NCBI GenBank assembly: GCA_035079385.1
Contig: JAVHKY010000026.1
Coordinates: 1,054,001-1,118,000 of the forward strand
Length of the DNA: 64,000 nt
DNA from: Aspidiotus rigidus
Lineage: Eukaryota; Arthropoda; Insecta; Hemiptera; Diaspididae
Direction: 5' to 3'
In this document: positions 48,901 to 60,900 of the stretch, one piece after another
Layout of the letters: each line of letters begins with the position of its first letter
Numbering within the stretch: position 1 is the first letter of the stretch
Notes under the pieces: model-generated
Seen by the model: only the letters and a program-made list of their open reading frames with translations
What the model was told of the DNA's origin: nothing
The model's database searches: none
Program-made: the position numbers and the translations under genes

Positions 48901-51900
48901 CCATAAGAGCCTGTATAAAACTCGGCCCCGTATTTTTCGTCATCGCGACGTTGCCAGATTTAATATTCCGGCCCGATACTAAATAGTGATGGGCGGTTAT
49001 CGGTTATTAACCGATTAATTGGTTTATTCTTGGGTAAAATTAACCAAAAAACCGGTTTATTTGTGATTAACAGTTGACCTGAAAAACCGGTTAATAAGAG
49101 CGAATAAACCGATTGACCGCCAAAATTTAAAATTTTTCAACAATTGTGTATTTCAATTGATAATTTGACGAATTTGAAGCACCAGGCAGAGGAAATAGGA
49201 TATCATCAATTAAGATATTTCTCAATCATCAACACATAAGAGATCTTTCTTCTGTTTTTTTTTTTTCAATTTTTGCAATTTTGAGAGCAAAAAAGTGAAA
49301 GACTTTGGCGCTCCTAGCGGAATTTTTTGAGAACTAACAGCAATCCAAATGATTTCCAGTTAATTGGTTAACCGGTTTATTTGAAGGTTTTTAACCGATT
49401 AACCAGTTACAATGATCTCCAATAAACCGTTTAACCTGTATATTGAAATAACCGATAACCGCCCATCACTAATACTGAGGACGGCCATGGCCCAGTGTAA
49501 GGACTGCAGGTATGCGCATCTTGAATGTAAACAAACCAAAGTTGGAGGTTGCATACCTTATTAGTTATTACAAATTTTTTGTTCGACAAAGCACTGGAAT
49601 TAATTGCATCAGAATGCATTTTTCACGTTGAAAACGATACCGTTTTTCGTTCTTCGATTGGAGCTCGCATTCTCTCCCAATGTTACCATTTGCAATGGTT
49701 TGCATGCAAGAAAAGTAAAGTAGACCACTGCAAATATTATAATCACGGGAGAACGCGAGCTCCAAACAAAAAACGAAAAACGTTATTGTTTTCGCAGCGT
49801 GAAAAATGCATTTCAATGCAATTAATTCCAGTCCTTTGTCGAACAAAAAATTTGTAATAAGGTATGCAAGCTCCAACTTTGGTTCATTTACATCTAAGAT
49901 GCGCATACCAGGGCTGCTTAGCCAATCAGATTGGCTAAAACTGAGCTAAGAACTAACGTTTTTGAGTGATCGGCTTCAACTAACAGCTAATGGCTAATCT
50001 GCTCTGATTGGCTAGCTAACGGCTAGCTAAAGGCTAAAAATTTTAACATGGGTATCATTTTGCAGCTTCTTCCAAACTGTTTTTAAATGAGCTGTTACTT
50101 TTGGGCTAATCGCAATTCGCAATAGAAAAAGAAAACAAGAATTTTCAACAGCGTACTGTTAACAAACGAGAGTTTACACTCTTTTTTGAGAGTAAGAAAT
50201 ACTCTTTTTTAGCACCAAAATTCAAAAATACGTGATTCTTTTCTACAAAGATGGGATGAAAATTCACTTGGACTTTGTTGTCTCTCATGTTTTAGATTTT
50301 TAGAGCAATCAAAGAGCAAATAAGTATTGACTGAGCCCGCTGGCAGTGCTAGTGCTTTCTGATTTTGAAGAAAAAATTCAATGCAAATTAGCCGTTAGCT
50401 ATTTCAATTTCAATGGCTAAAGGCTAAGCTAATTGCTAATTTGATCTCATTAGCTAGCTAAAAGCTAGCTAATTTTGAGCAAAATTCCTTGGCTAACGGC
50501 TAATGGCTAAAAGCTAACGGCTAGCTAAGCAGCCCTGGCGCATACCTGCAGTCCTTACCCAGTGAAGCAATCTTGATAAGATATAATCAGTATTCCCACT
50601 TTAGAGAACATACAAAGGGATTAAGGGAATTCCAGATGCATTTCATTTATAAATAGGTTTAAGATAAGGAAACAGTTAGGAATATTATATTATATTTTTA
50701 TTATGTACCTATCAGTCCGCAGAGGTCAAGAAATTATCACAATGAAAAACCAAGTAATTTGTGCGAAAATGGAGTGTTTTTTAGGTTAAATTTTGAAATG
50801 GAAAAAATTATCGATACATAAAAAGCGAGAATAATTCCTCAATGCTAGTTCAATTTGTTTGATAATCATGAGGCATGCTGAGAAAGACCTAAATAAAATG
50901 TTAACATCAAGCGAAGAACTGATTTCATCATGGAAGTGCTTTATTAGTAGTTGATTTTGAGCATTTTTAAAACTTCCAAACAAAATTTTGGAAAACTCAG
51001 AAGAGATCTAAAGAAATGGCCAACGCCATTGTGTACAGCGCAAAAAGTACATCTAGAAACATTTTTGCCAGTTCATGTTCATTAAAGGCTGTTCATATGT
51101 ATTACTGATGTCTCATAAAGTCAGGAGTTTACCTTAGAAATAAGATCTTTGTTCTAACCAGAATAATAAATATAATGAAGAGGCAATTTGGACATATGAC
51201 TTTCATAATTACCGTGTCATGATTGAAATAATTTGAATTTTGTGCTCTAAAACTAATTGAGATGTATAGACCAATTCCCTGAGACGACATACTTGCAAAC
51301 AAACAATGGTGATTTCATTCAATCTGTACTAAAAACAGACCTGCCTGCTGCAGCTATCTCCTTTCAAAAAGTAAAAAAACTTTTTGGGTGGGTGTTATTT
51401 CCCATAAGGATCATGTAATGATGCAAATATTTCAAAAATAAACAATTTTTTCAAATAAAGTGGGGTTGTTTCATGAAATACAAACCTATATTAAGATCAT
51501 CCATCAATGAAATATTGTTTATTTTTGAAATATAGACGTTTTTGCAAACGCTTGGTGATTCTTATGAGGATTAACACGCAAAAAGTTTGTTTACATCTTT
51601 GAAGGGAGACAGCTGCAGCATCTAACCTGCTTAGTTCACGACTCATTTGCGCGTATTGGATTCATTGACGTCACCAGGGAATCAGTCTATAACTCATAGT
51701 ATTCTGTGAACTTTTTGTTGGAATTTTGAAGAAGTACCAACTGTTTTAATTTAATGTTTGGAATTCTTCCATATACCCGTCTTCTCTCCCTCAGAATTTC
51801 CTCTCCCACTCCGAATAGAAAATTTCATGTCTCGTTTGGTATGCAATTAGCTAATGAAAAGACAAAATTCTTCTACACGTCCTGCTCACGCCCGACTCAT

Positions 51901-54900
51901 GGTACATGAACTACTTTTCAAGAGGTCCAAATTTTGCTATTCTCTTGTTTTTCTTCAAGCTCAATTTTAAGCTCAAGAAGTTTAAATTGAATGATACTTT
52001 TATCTCATTTACAAAGAAATTTGAATGTTCTACTTAGTACCTATTGATTTTAATCAATTTAACTTCTTGCAAAATTTAGGTCTGAAGTTATAACCTTTTT
52101 CCAAGACCTACTTAATATCATTACCTAATTGAGGCATATTATTCTGGTTTTTTGGTGAGTAATCACAAGTCATTTAAAGAAAATCAGTTTTATAATGAAA
52201 ATTTCTGTGATATTGACTGGTTAGGAGTTATTTTCTGTTAATGGCATCCTTTCTCGGTTGGTTTTATGCGTTCTGGTCAAGACGGTAGCAGCTAAGAAAA
52301 ATTCATAATAAGAGTTGGAGGAAAGTAAACATTTCCTCATAATAGAATCTAATTAATACGTGAGTGAACCATATCTTTTTTCATTGAATACTCAAATTGC
52401 TCATTCTTTCAAATTGTCTCAAGAACTTTCCGTTTCAGAGTAATATAAACTTGAGTATATCTTTCTTACCATATCCTCGTCAGATGTTTCTTCTTCTAAA
52501 TCCGCTTCAGGCGATTCAGCAATGTTTTGCGGTGGATCTGCTTCCTGCGTGCAAATTGAAAAAACACAATTTTTTACAGCCTCGTCCATATTTTGTGAAT
52601 CAAAGATATTTTACCGCAATGGTACACTCACATCTTCATCAGCCTCATCTTCAGCCTGTAAAATTTAATTATTCAGATGAAAGTACAAGTAACAAGTACC
52701 TGAATATAATCGTACTATTACTGCCATACAAAATAGAATGGACGTATCTGCGCATCAATGGTCAGCAAAAAAGAGTATTTTTGCCGTATAGTCGGACGAC
52801 TCTCTTCCGCAGATCGTCGATATGCAGATACGTCCGTTCTATTTTTTACGGTAGATTAGGATTTGGCAAGACCGATTCTCCGTGACGTCAGATATCAAAT
52901 GAACGACAATAATTTCGTTCAATGCAGACTTGCGTGCTGCAGGCTTGTCTCATGTGAAAATGAAAACAAACTTTTTCGCACGGAGCGAAGTAAACATTTG
53001 ACTTCTGAAGACTCCAATTTTGAAATTTTCAATATCAAAATTAAATTTGTCCCGTTGAATTATGTTCCCTAAATTTCTCATCTAACCTCGTTAGGGGACT
53101 GTTTCTCAATTCCCTTCAAACAGGTTCCCTATGTAAAGATAATGATGTTCAGGGCCGGCATTACGTGTGTAGAGCGCGTCAGTACTCTACACTCGAGAAC
53201 GGGAAGGAAATACTTGGAAAATTGGCTTAACAAAAATATATATATATATGAAATGGAAAAATTTCTCATCATAACCGAACCACTTCTGCACAAGATTAAT
53301 CAGGACATATTTTCCTATTTCATGTTGACTCTTGAACAATAACTTCAATAACAATACAAATACGTTCGCAATTCTCGTTTCCATTGATGCATCGGTACCT
53401 ACCCTCATTCATAGATCTACCTAATATTCGAACCTATTATTAAGGAATTCATCCAAAAACAACCTGTGAGACTTGCAATGTTCGATAAAAAATGAAAATT
53501 CAACAATTTAATATACACGCTTGGTCTTGTTTTTTTTTTTTTTTTTCTTTTCCTTATTGATTTTTTTTTCTACTCTACACTCGAGAAAAGTGCCGAGTGC
53601 TGGCCCTGATGATGTTGAGTGTTTGTATTATAGTGATTTAAAAATATCCCTCTCTGCATAACGTAGACCTCCTGCTTCATCTCTCTTGGATAAACTTTCC
53701 TAGAACTTTTCATAATATCAAAATTTATACTTAAAAACTTGAAAAAAATAAAAGTAAAATCACTATCTGATATGAAAGCTTACTTACAACTGGTTCAGAT
53801 ACTTCCTCTTCAGGATCTTCATTCTCTTCCTAGAAAGAAAGAGAGAGGAAAATAAATAAAAGCAAAAGCTTTCAGGTTAGAAAAGCACGATGATAAAAAA
53901 AAAAACAGTAAACGGTACCTCATTGCTTTTGAAGAATTCTCCGCCCTAGAAATGAAATTAATATTGCATTAAAGCATTGTTTATGACATTGAACCAGCCG
54001 TCACGTCGAATGAGGCGCTTACCCATGTTCCATTGTCCTCCTCTGGGTGATCCTCAGCGTGTTCCTCTGGTTCCTCTAGCTGATCGTCAGGTTCCTCATC
54101 AGCCGGGTCTTCAGGTTCTTCAGCCTAAAAATAATAATATTCGAGTGTAGATAAACAGCAAGTCGAATGGTCATTACACAGTGGAGGTTACTTCAATCCA
54201 AACATATAAGTTTTCCTCTCCTATAAGAAGGTTATCCTCGTTGCAGCAATGTTAAGCTCAAAACACAAATTTTATACAAGTATGTTGAAATGGTGACATA
54301 GATTAAAAAATTAAAATCATTCTAAGAATCTTCAGAACAAGAATCGACCTGACCTTTCACCAAGACTGTAAGAACGGTATTTTTTTTTCAAGATATCCCT
54401 TTACGTTCTATTCCCAAACTGGAACGGTTGCCAACTTTGGATTGGGAACAGATCTTGTTCCTTGATCTTTCAATGGAATAATTCTTCTTTACCTCAGCAG
54501 ACTGGTCTATTTCTTGAGCATCATCGTTTTGGGTATCCTCCTCCCCATGTTCTTCTTCGGGTTCTTCTTCTTGTTCGTCACCTTCATCTTCTGCAGGCGT
54601 ATCAGTTTCTTCTTCTTTTGAAATATCATTCTCAGGACTAGCTTGGATAGGTTGTTGCTCTTCAGAATCTCCAAAATCAAACTGTAACAATTTTTTTTTT
54701 TTTTCATTATGGAGTTGAAATTTGGGGATTAACTAGGACGGAGTAGTGAAGGAAAAAATAACAATTCAATGGCAAGACATGTTTCATATTTTCACTCTAC
54801 CCCTTCCTCTTGGACCCCATATTTTTGTCCGTTTTGGTCGCGTTCTTCTCTCATACATCATAAAATTTCAACTTTCTTAGTCTTGTATACGTAGATATAC

Positions 54901-57900
54901 AAGCTAAGGTGGACCTGGAAAAATTTCGACCCTTCTTAGATTTCAGGCTGAAAGATTGAAGGCCCGAAGACTACGTTTCTTTTTACTTTGGGCGAATTTC
55001 AAACAATAAAGAAATCTCACATTGATATGTTCATCCACAAAATTAAATGGCAAGCAGTTTAAGTCATGTCCTGAAATGTGAGAAAGACTGTTTTGATTCA
55101 AGAAGATCTTCAAACATACCTCCATGGTTTCTTCTCAATCTGAAGAGCCGGCTCCTCATGCGCCTTAAATTGAACCTCTGGCACCGAGCCAGCTCTTCTT
55201 TCCTCTTGCGGCTCCGCTCCCGAGGCCGGCCCTTTACCTCGACTCTGCTCTTTAATGTTCGGGAGCTGGAGCCAGAGCCAGAAATCACTGGCTCCCTAGG
55301 CTTAAATCGTAAGTGATGAAAAGGTGATCTTAATTTTTAATACAGTCGGCTAGTGAATGTGCGCCGACCCTAAAAAGATTCAAAACTTTCCAAGTTTCTA
55401 CAATACAATAAACGCAGTACAATCTCAGCTAAGCTCAACATGTTATGGAACCCATATTATTACAGGTTGAAGATCGAATATCAAATATAGCAACTTTGAA
55501 GCAACCTAGAGAAGAGGTTTTCTTTCACAACAGTAGAAGATATAGTTTTCCAGATCGTGTTCCTATCGCTCGCACACTAGTAGGGATAGTGGTTCAAATT
55601 ATCAGCCAGAGAAGTCAAATAATACATGGCTTACAAAACCAACGTGAAAAAAGAAAGTGGTATTTCAGCAGGATATGATAAGAATTTTACCAATTTGTCC
55701 GATAAAGTAGTGATTTTTGAAAGAAAATTTTTATGTATTTTTTTGGAATAGCGTTGGAAAAATTTGTTGTAGTCTTAAACGGAAAAATTTGAAAAATTCT
55801 AGTGTCTTCCTACTTTATTCCAAGAAATTATGAGCAAGAAAAATCTAAGTAAGTCATTTTACCTGTAACAACTTCTGATAAGACATGTACCTTAAATTTA
55901 AGTCCGAAGGGTTGATGGTATTTTCTTTAGGTATCAAATAATGAGTTCTACATCTTACTCCAGACGAACTTTTGACTGTACCATTAGCGATGCCGTCGCA
56001 TCCGACGCAAGCCCTAGTCCGTCATCATCATCATCACGCAAAAGCAAAATTCGTATTATTTTCAACATCTTATTAGTAATATTCGCAGCACTTATCGTAC
56101 TGACGATCGGTATACTGATATACGAAGGGGTAATTTACAAATATTTACAAAATGATTGTCAACATAAAAAGTTTTTTTACGTCAAACTGAAAGACAGGTT
56201 GCCTTCGTCAACCTATTTATTGGTTAAACCTTTGGAGATTTTCACCGATGGCGCGGAAGCCATCAAAAATGAATTAGCGTTCTTGTGGCGAACGCGACGA
56301 AGACGAGAAACGTATCTTCGAAATGCTGTAGACTGGGGCTATTCCAAATTGAAAAGTTTCTACGATTACATGCGAGAATTTCGAAGCTCTGGCGGTCAAC
56401 CGCAACGGAGTTCCGATACGGTGTCTAGTTTCTTTTCCGGACTCGTCGAATTACGAAAACGACCCAGCGCGAGCCAGAAACGAATGAAATCTGTCCCAGT
56501 TAAAGTGAAAAAAGGACAAAGCGAAGCCACGACGGTGGCAAGTTTTCTTAGTCCGATCGGAATGGCCAAATTTATATATAGAAGTTGGAACATAGTCTTT
56601 GATTTGTTTATTTAAATTAATTCTTTTCGCGGTTCAAATAAAGTATGCACAATTTCTGGAAGTCATTGACGTATGCTCTAGAGGAAATGAATGTGATTAC
56701 TTACGAAATCGTCAGCCTCTTCATCTTCAGTGGCTGGAGTCTGAAATGAAAAACAAATACGTCATTTAGAGAGCGATTATAAGAACCTCATTGAAATTAA
56801 TTAATAGGATGAGATAGAGAACTAACGGGATAATTTTGACTATCGACTCATACGCGAGGTTGCTCATTAAATTCTAATGGAAATTGGTCAAAATTTTTGT
56901 ATTATTCTTCTTGTTTCGTAATTCGCCTCTCCCCTAGCTTAAAGAGCATCACTGTGAACATTTGCATCCTCAATGTAAATATGTATTCAGCGTCGAGTAT
57001 CATCAAAATGGCTGTTCACTCTACCTACTTCCAGTAGCGTCGATTCGGTGGGGAGGGGAAGGGGTAGGTTACAAACGCCACAAATTTTCTGACCAATTTT
57101 TATGTTTGATTGAAGAAAAAGTGTTTTCTATTTGTACGAGATGTAGATCAGGAAGAAAACTCAGAAGAATTTCGACCTTCGAGTTATGTAACGTAGGTAT
57201 ATTATCAGAGAGGAAGAAGGGGTGTATGGCAAAATTTAGCTAAATAGATCAGACGGGAACTAGGAAAAATTTCAATAATCCAGCAGTGTATATGAGGAAA
57301 AAGAGGAGACTGGATAAGTTTAGTTTCTGAATGATGGAAAGGGACGTGAAAATATAACGACTATCCAGCTCTATAGATGAGAAGGGGGACTCAAATATTC
57401 GACCTTCAAACAAGAAAAGGAAGACTTGAAAGAATTTCGACTTCGAGTCACACTTATTTGCGGAGGGGGGGGGGGGTGATGAAGTGATTTGAGAAAATTT
57501 CCATTATCAAATGGTATGTGGAACGAGTAGGAGGAGTAGGAGAAATTTCAAACACCCAGTCACCTATACGAAAAAAAGAAGATGATTGGGAAAATTTCGA
57601 TTAGATCAAGAGGCTTTAAAGCTAAAATTGCGACCACCCAGCTCTATAATTTAGGAAAATTTTGATATGAAATCTTGGGCTTCCAGCTACATAGATCAAG
57701 AAAAACTTCTGAACTCCGAGCAACATATAATATAAAACTTGCGAGTTCTTTGACGAAGTTATAAAGGCTCCAGGGAACCTGTTTCATGGGGAACGAAACG
57801 AGGAAAGCTTGAAAAAATTTAAAATTTTGATAAAAGTGGGTAAACTTGAAAAAAGTTTGGACTCTTAAGCTATTTATGATGGGAGGGGAACTTGAAAACT

Positions 57901-60900
57901 CACGGATAAATGAGGAGTACAGGTAACCTGTTTTATCGTGAGCACTTTCAAGTTAATCGTAAGTGTTTTTTTTTCTTTCTTTCTTCCTCATGATAGGGGC
58001 GACGAATTGCGGGAATTTTCAACTTTTGAGCAGTATATGATGGGAGAGGAGTTGGGAAAATTTCATTTCGAAGTACCTTTAATCTCAAGTTATGGTTGGG
58101 TTGCAGGTCAGCTGTGTCTATGACAAAAGGGGTGGGACTCGGATAAATTGCGACTACGAGCTATATGAGGAAGTACCTGGAAAAAGGGTGTCTATTGAAT
58201 AAGTTTTTATGAAGTGGACACCCTTTTTTCCAGATACATCCTCATACATATAAAGTGAGGACTTTTTAGGAAAATATATGTACATGATGGGAAGGAAAGA
58301 AATCAGGAATCATTTAGAGCATTCAACTGTATAGATAAGGAGAATGACTCAGAAAAGAGATTAATACGAACATTAAATTTCCCCTTAATTTGTGAAACAC
58401 CGATGGCGGAATAGGGAAACAGAGGGAATACTTGCTCCCTCCGTCGAAATTCTGAGAGAGCATTGCCTTCCTCCTGAAAAACCAAATTTAGCTCGCTAGG
58501 GTAAACAGAGACGGTTTCCTTGACGAAATTAAAGAAATGGGGTTCTTTGGGGCAAATCAGTTTAGAAAAACAAAATGGAAAATTTTTTTAGTGGAGAACT
58601 CGCTTTCTCTTTTGTTGAAGGGGTATTTACAGGAAACGAGCGCGAGCGCATTCAAATTGTGACGTCATTGTTTTCGGGACTTGGAAAAGTTTCAGCCCCT
58701 AAGCCTTATATGATAGGAGGGGGATTGAAAAAATTTCCACTCTCGAGCTTCATATATGACAGGAGGGAGATTTCCTCTCTCGAGCTATGTATAATAGGAG
58801 CTTAGAAAAGTTTCAGCTTCTGAGGTATATATATGATAGGGGCGGGGCTTCGAAGAAGTTCAGCTTCCAAGCTTTATGTAATAAGAGGGGGACTTGGAAA
58901 AGTTCCGAGTCTCGAGCTATATATAACAGGAGAGGGACTTACAAAAATTTCCTCTCTCGAGTTACACATGATAGGAGCTCAGAAAAGTTTCAGCTTCTGA
59001 GCTATAGATGATAGGGGGGAGGAATTTGGAAGGATTTCAGCCTCCAAGCTCTATATAATAAAAGGGGGACTTGGAAAAATTTGGACTGTCAAGCTATATA
59101 TGACAGGAGGAGGACTTGGAAAAATAACGGCTTCCTTGAAATTGCAGCGCGTTCAAGTTGTCTTCTGGCCTAAGCTTTATATCACTTGGAAAAATTCTCG
59201 GGAAAAATTTCGTCTCTGAAGCTATAGATGATAGGAACGGGACTTGGAATAATTTTGACTCTGAAGCTGTATATGATGGGAGGGGGACTTGGTAAAACTT
59301 CGACTCTCGAGCTGTATATGATAAGAAAGGTACTTGAAAAAGTTTTGACTTCTGACCTACACATGGTAGGAGAGGGACGTATATAGGAGTGGAACTTGAA
59401 ATGCTGACCCTCATGCTTTACATAATGATGGAGAAGGGAACTCAGGAAAATCTCCATGGGACAAAACTTGAGAAAGGTCGACTCTTGAGGTGTATATGAC
59501 AGGAGTGGGACTCTAAAAGAATTTGACTTCTGAGATGATAGGAATAGAAGAGAGGACAATGGGAAGGCAACTAATTTTTCGTTCTCATCCCGTACCCCTT
59601 TTTGTTCAGACCGGGAGCAGGGTATGTACATCATTGCTCCCTCCCCCTTAGATCCGCTACTGGTATTCACGATTGAATTCAAAATTGGAAATTTTGTCGA
59701 GTGTTCCTCCTGTCATACATCACCCAAGATTTAAATCGATGACTGAAATTTTTACAAGTTCACAAAAATCGACATTTTTCTCAGTCTCTCTCCTATCATA
59801 CGCAGTTTGAGGGTCAACATTTTTTCAAGCTCCCTCCCCCTTTAAGTCGGAATTTTTACAAGTTACATTTCCGGTACCAAAAAAAGCGGGATATAGAGAG
59901 AAAAAAACAAAAATGTTTCCCCTTACCTAACTAGATTAAGGTAGGTCAGGTCAGTTTTTTTCATAAAACATCATCCATAGAACTGGTTTCCTGTTAATAA
60001 TGGATTGAAAATTGATGATTTTTACCGACTAACAAATTTTTTTGAAATGTTTGTCCCCTCCTCCCTCTGCTTGCTAATGAAAATTTAATCCACAACCGCT
60101 GTTCTCAAACAGTTCATCCGGAACAATAATCAAAGTCGAAGTTGATTCTTTTCAACTATTGAAATCGAAAATTCCCCATAGAACTTGTCTCCCGCTTGCC
60201 ACAGTTAACGTAATTAAACAGCGATCGAGAAGAACAGTTTTTTCTAAGATAGAGAGCATAGGTGGTCCCTACAACAAGAGAAAAGTTCAAAAGTTTATCT
60301 AGGACTTACTCGAGACGAACAGGAACCTGTAAATTTAGGTTCTCGGGAGAGGACCGACTCGGAGGAAGAGATTATGCGGGATCATTATGGGGTATTAACT
60401 GTAGGGCAGAGGGAGAGCTCAGTAGCTCGAAAGTAGGAACTCCTCCAAGTCGTATCCCTTCCTGATGTATAACTTGATGACTGAAAAGTTTCCCAAACCT
60501 TTTTCCCAATGTGTTCTAAACACCCTCCTCATATACGCATAGGTATAGGTCGAGCCCCCACCTGACAAACCTGTGTTGCTCATCAGTTGAAATTTTTCTC
60601 AGTCCCTAATGGGTTAATCGTAAGTGTCTGTTTGTCATGTTCCATGTCTTTTCTCTCGCCGGACCCCGATTTTGAAACTCGCGAGTACACCCCCCTCTCC
60701 CCCCCCCCCGTCAAGAGAAATCTCTACCCCGTGGGTGATTCAGAAATTCGCGAGTACACCCCGTGTAATAATAATAAATAATTAAATAATTAATATAATT
60801 AATAATTGGAAAATTTTTCATGTCCCTCTTCCTATCATATATGGCTGGATAGTCGAAATTTTTCCAAGTCCCCTAGACTTGAATTGTCTCATACCATTCC

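Larger units (their letters stand above)
48062..50570. mobile_element. Nest of foldback elements and MITEs inside one intron
   Basis: An outer foldback (left arm from 48,062 'catggccgtctctagtatc', right arm 48,896-48,983 continued at 49,472 with 'atactgaggacggccatgg') contains an inner hairpin (48,235-48,430, 'gagcttggtctcgttaagat') and further insertions listed separately. It lies wholly in the 7.7 kb intron between acidic-gene exons 52,470 and 44,787. No transposase is encoded. Confidence 0.75.

Noticed and set aside
49549..49906. Similar 102 and 112 codon frames on opposite strands
   Set aside because: They are the two arms of a palindromic MITE.
55047..55316. GC-rich frame with GAGCC/GGCTC motifs on both strands
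   Set aside because: Looks like a short repeat rich in 'ggagccggctc' motifs; splice phases do not fit the acidic gene, and no domain is recognisable.
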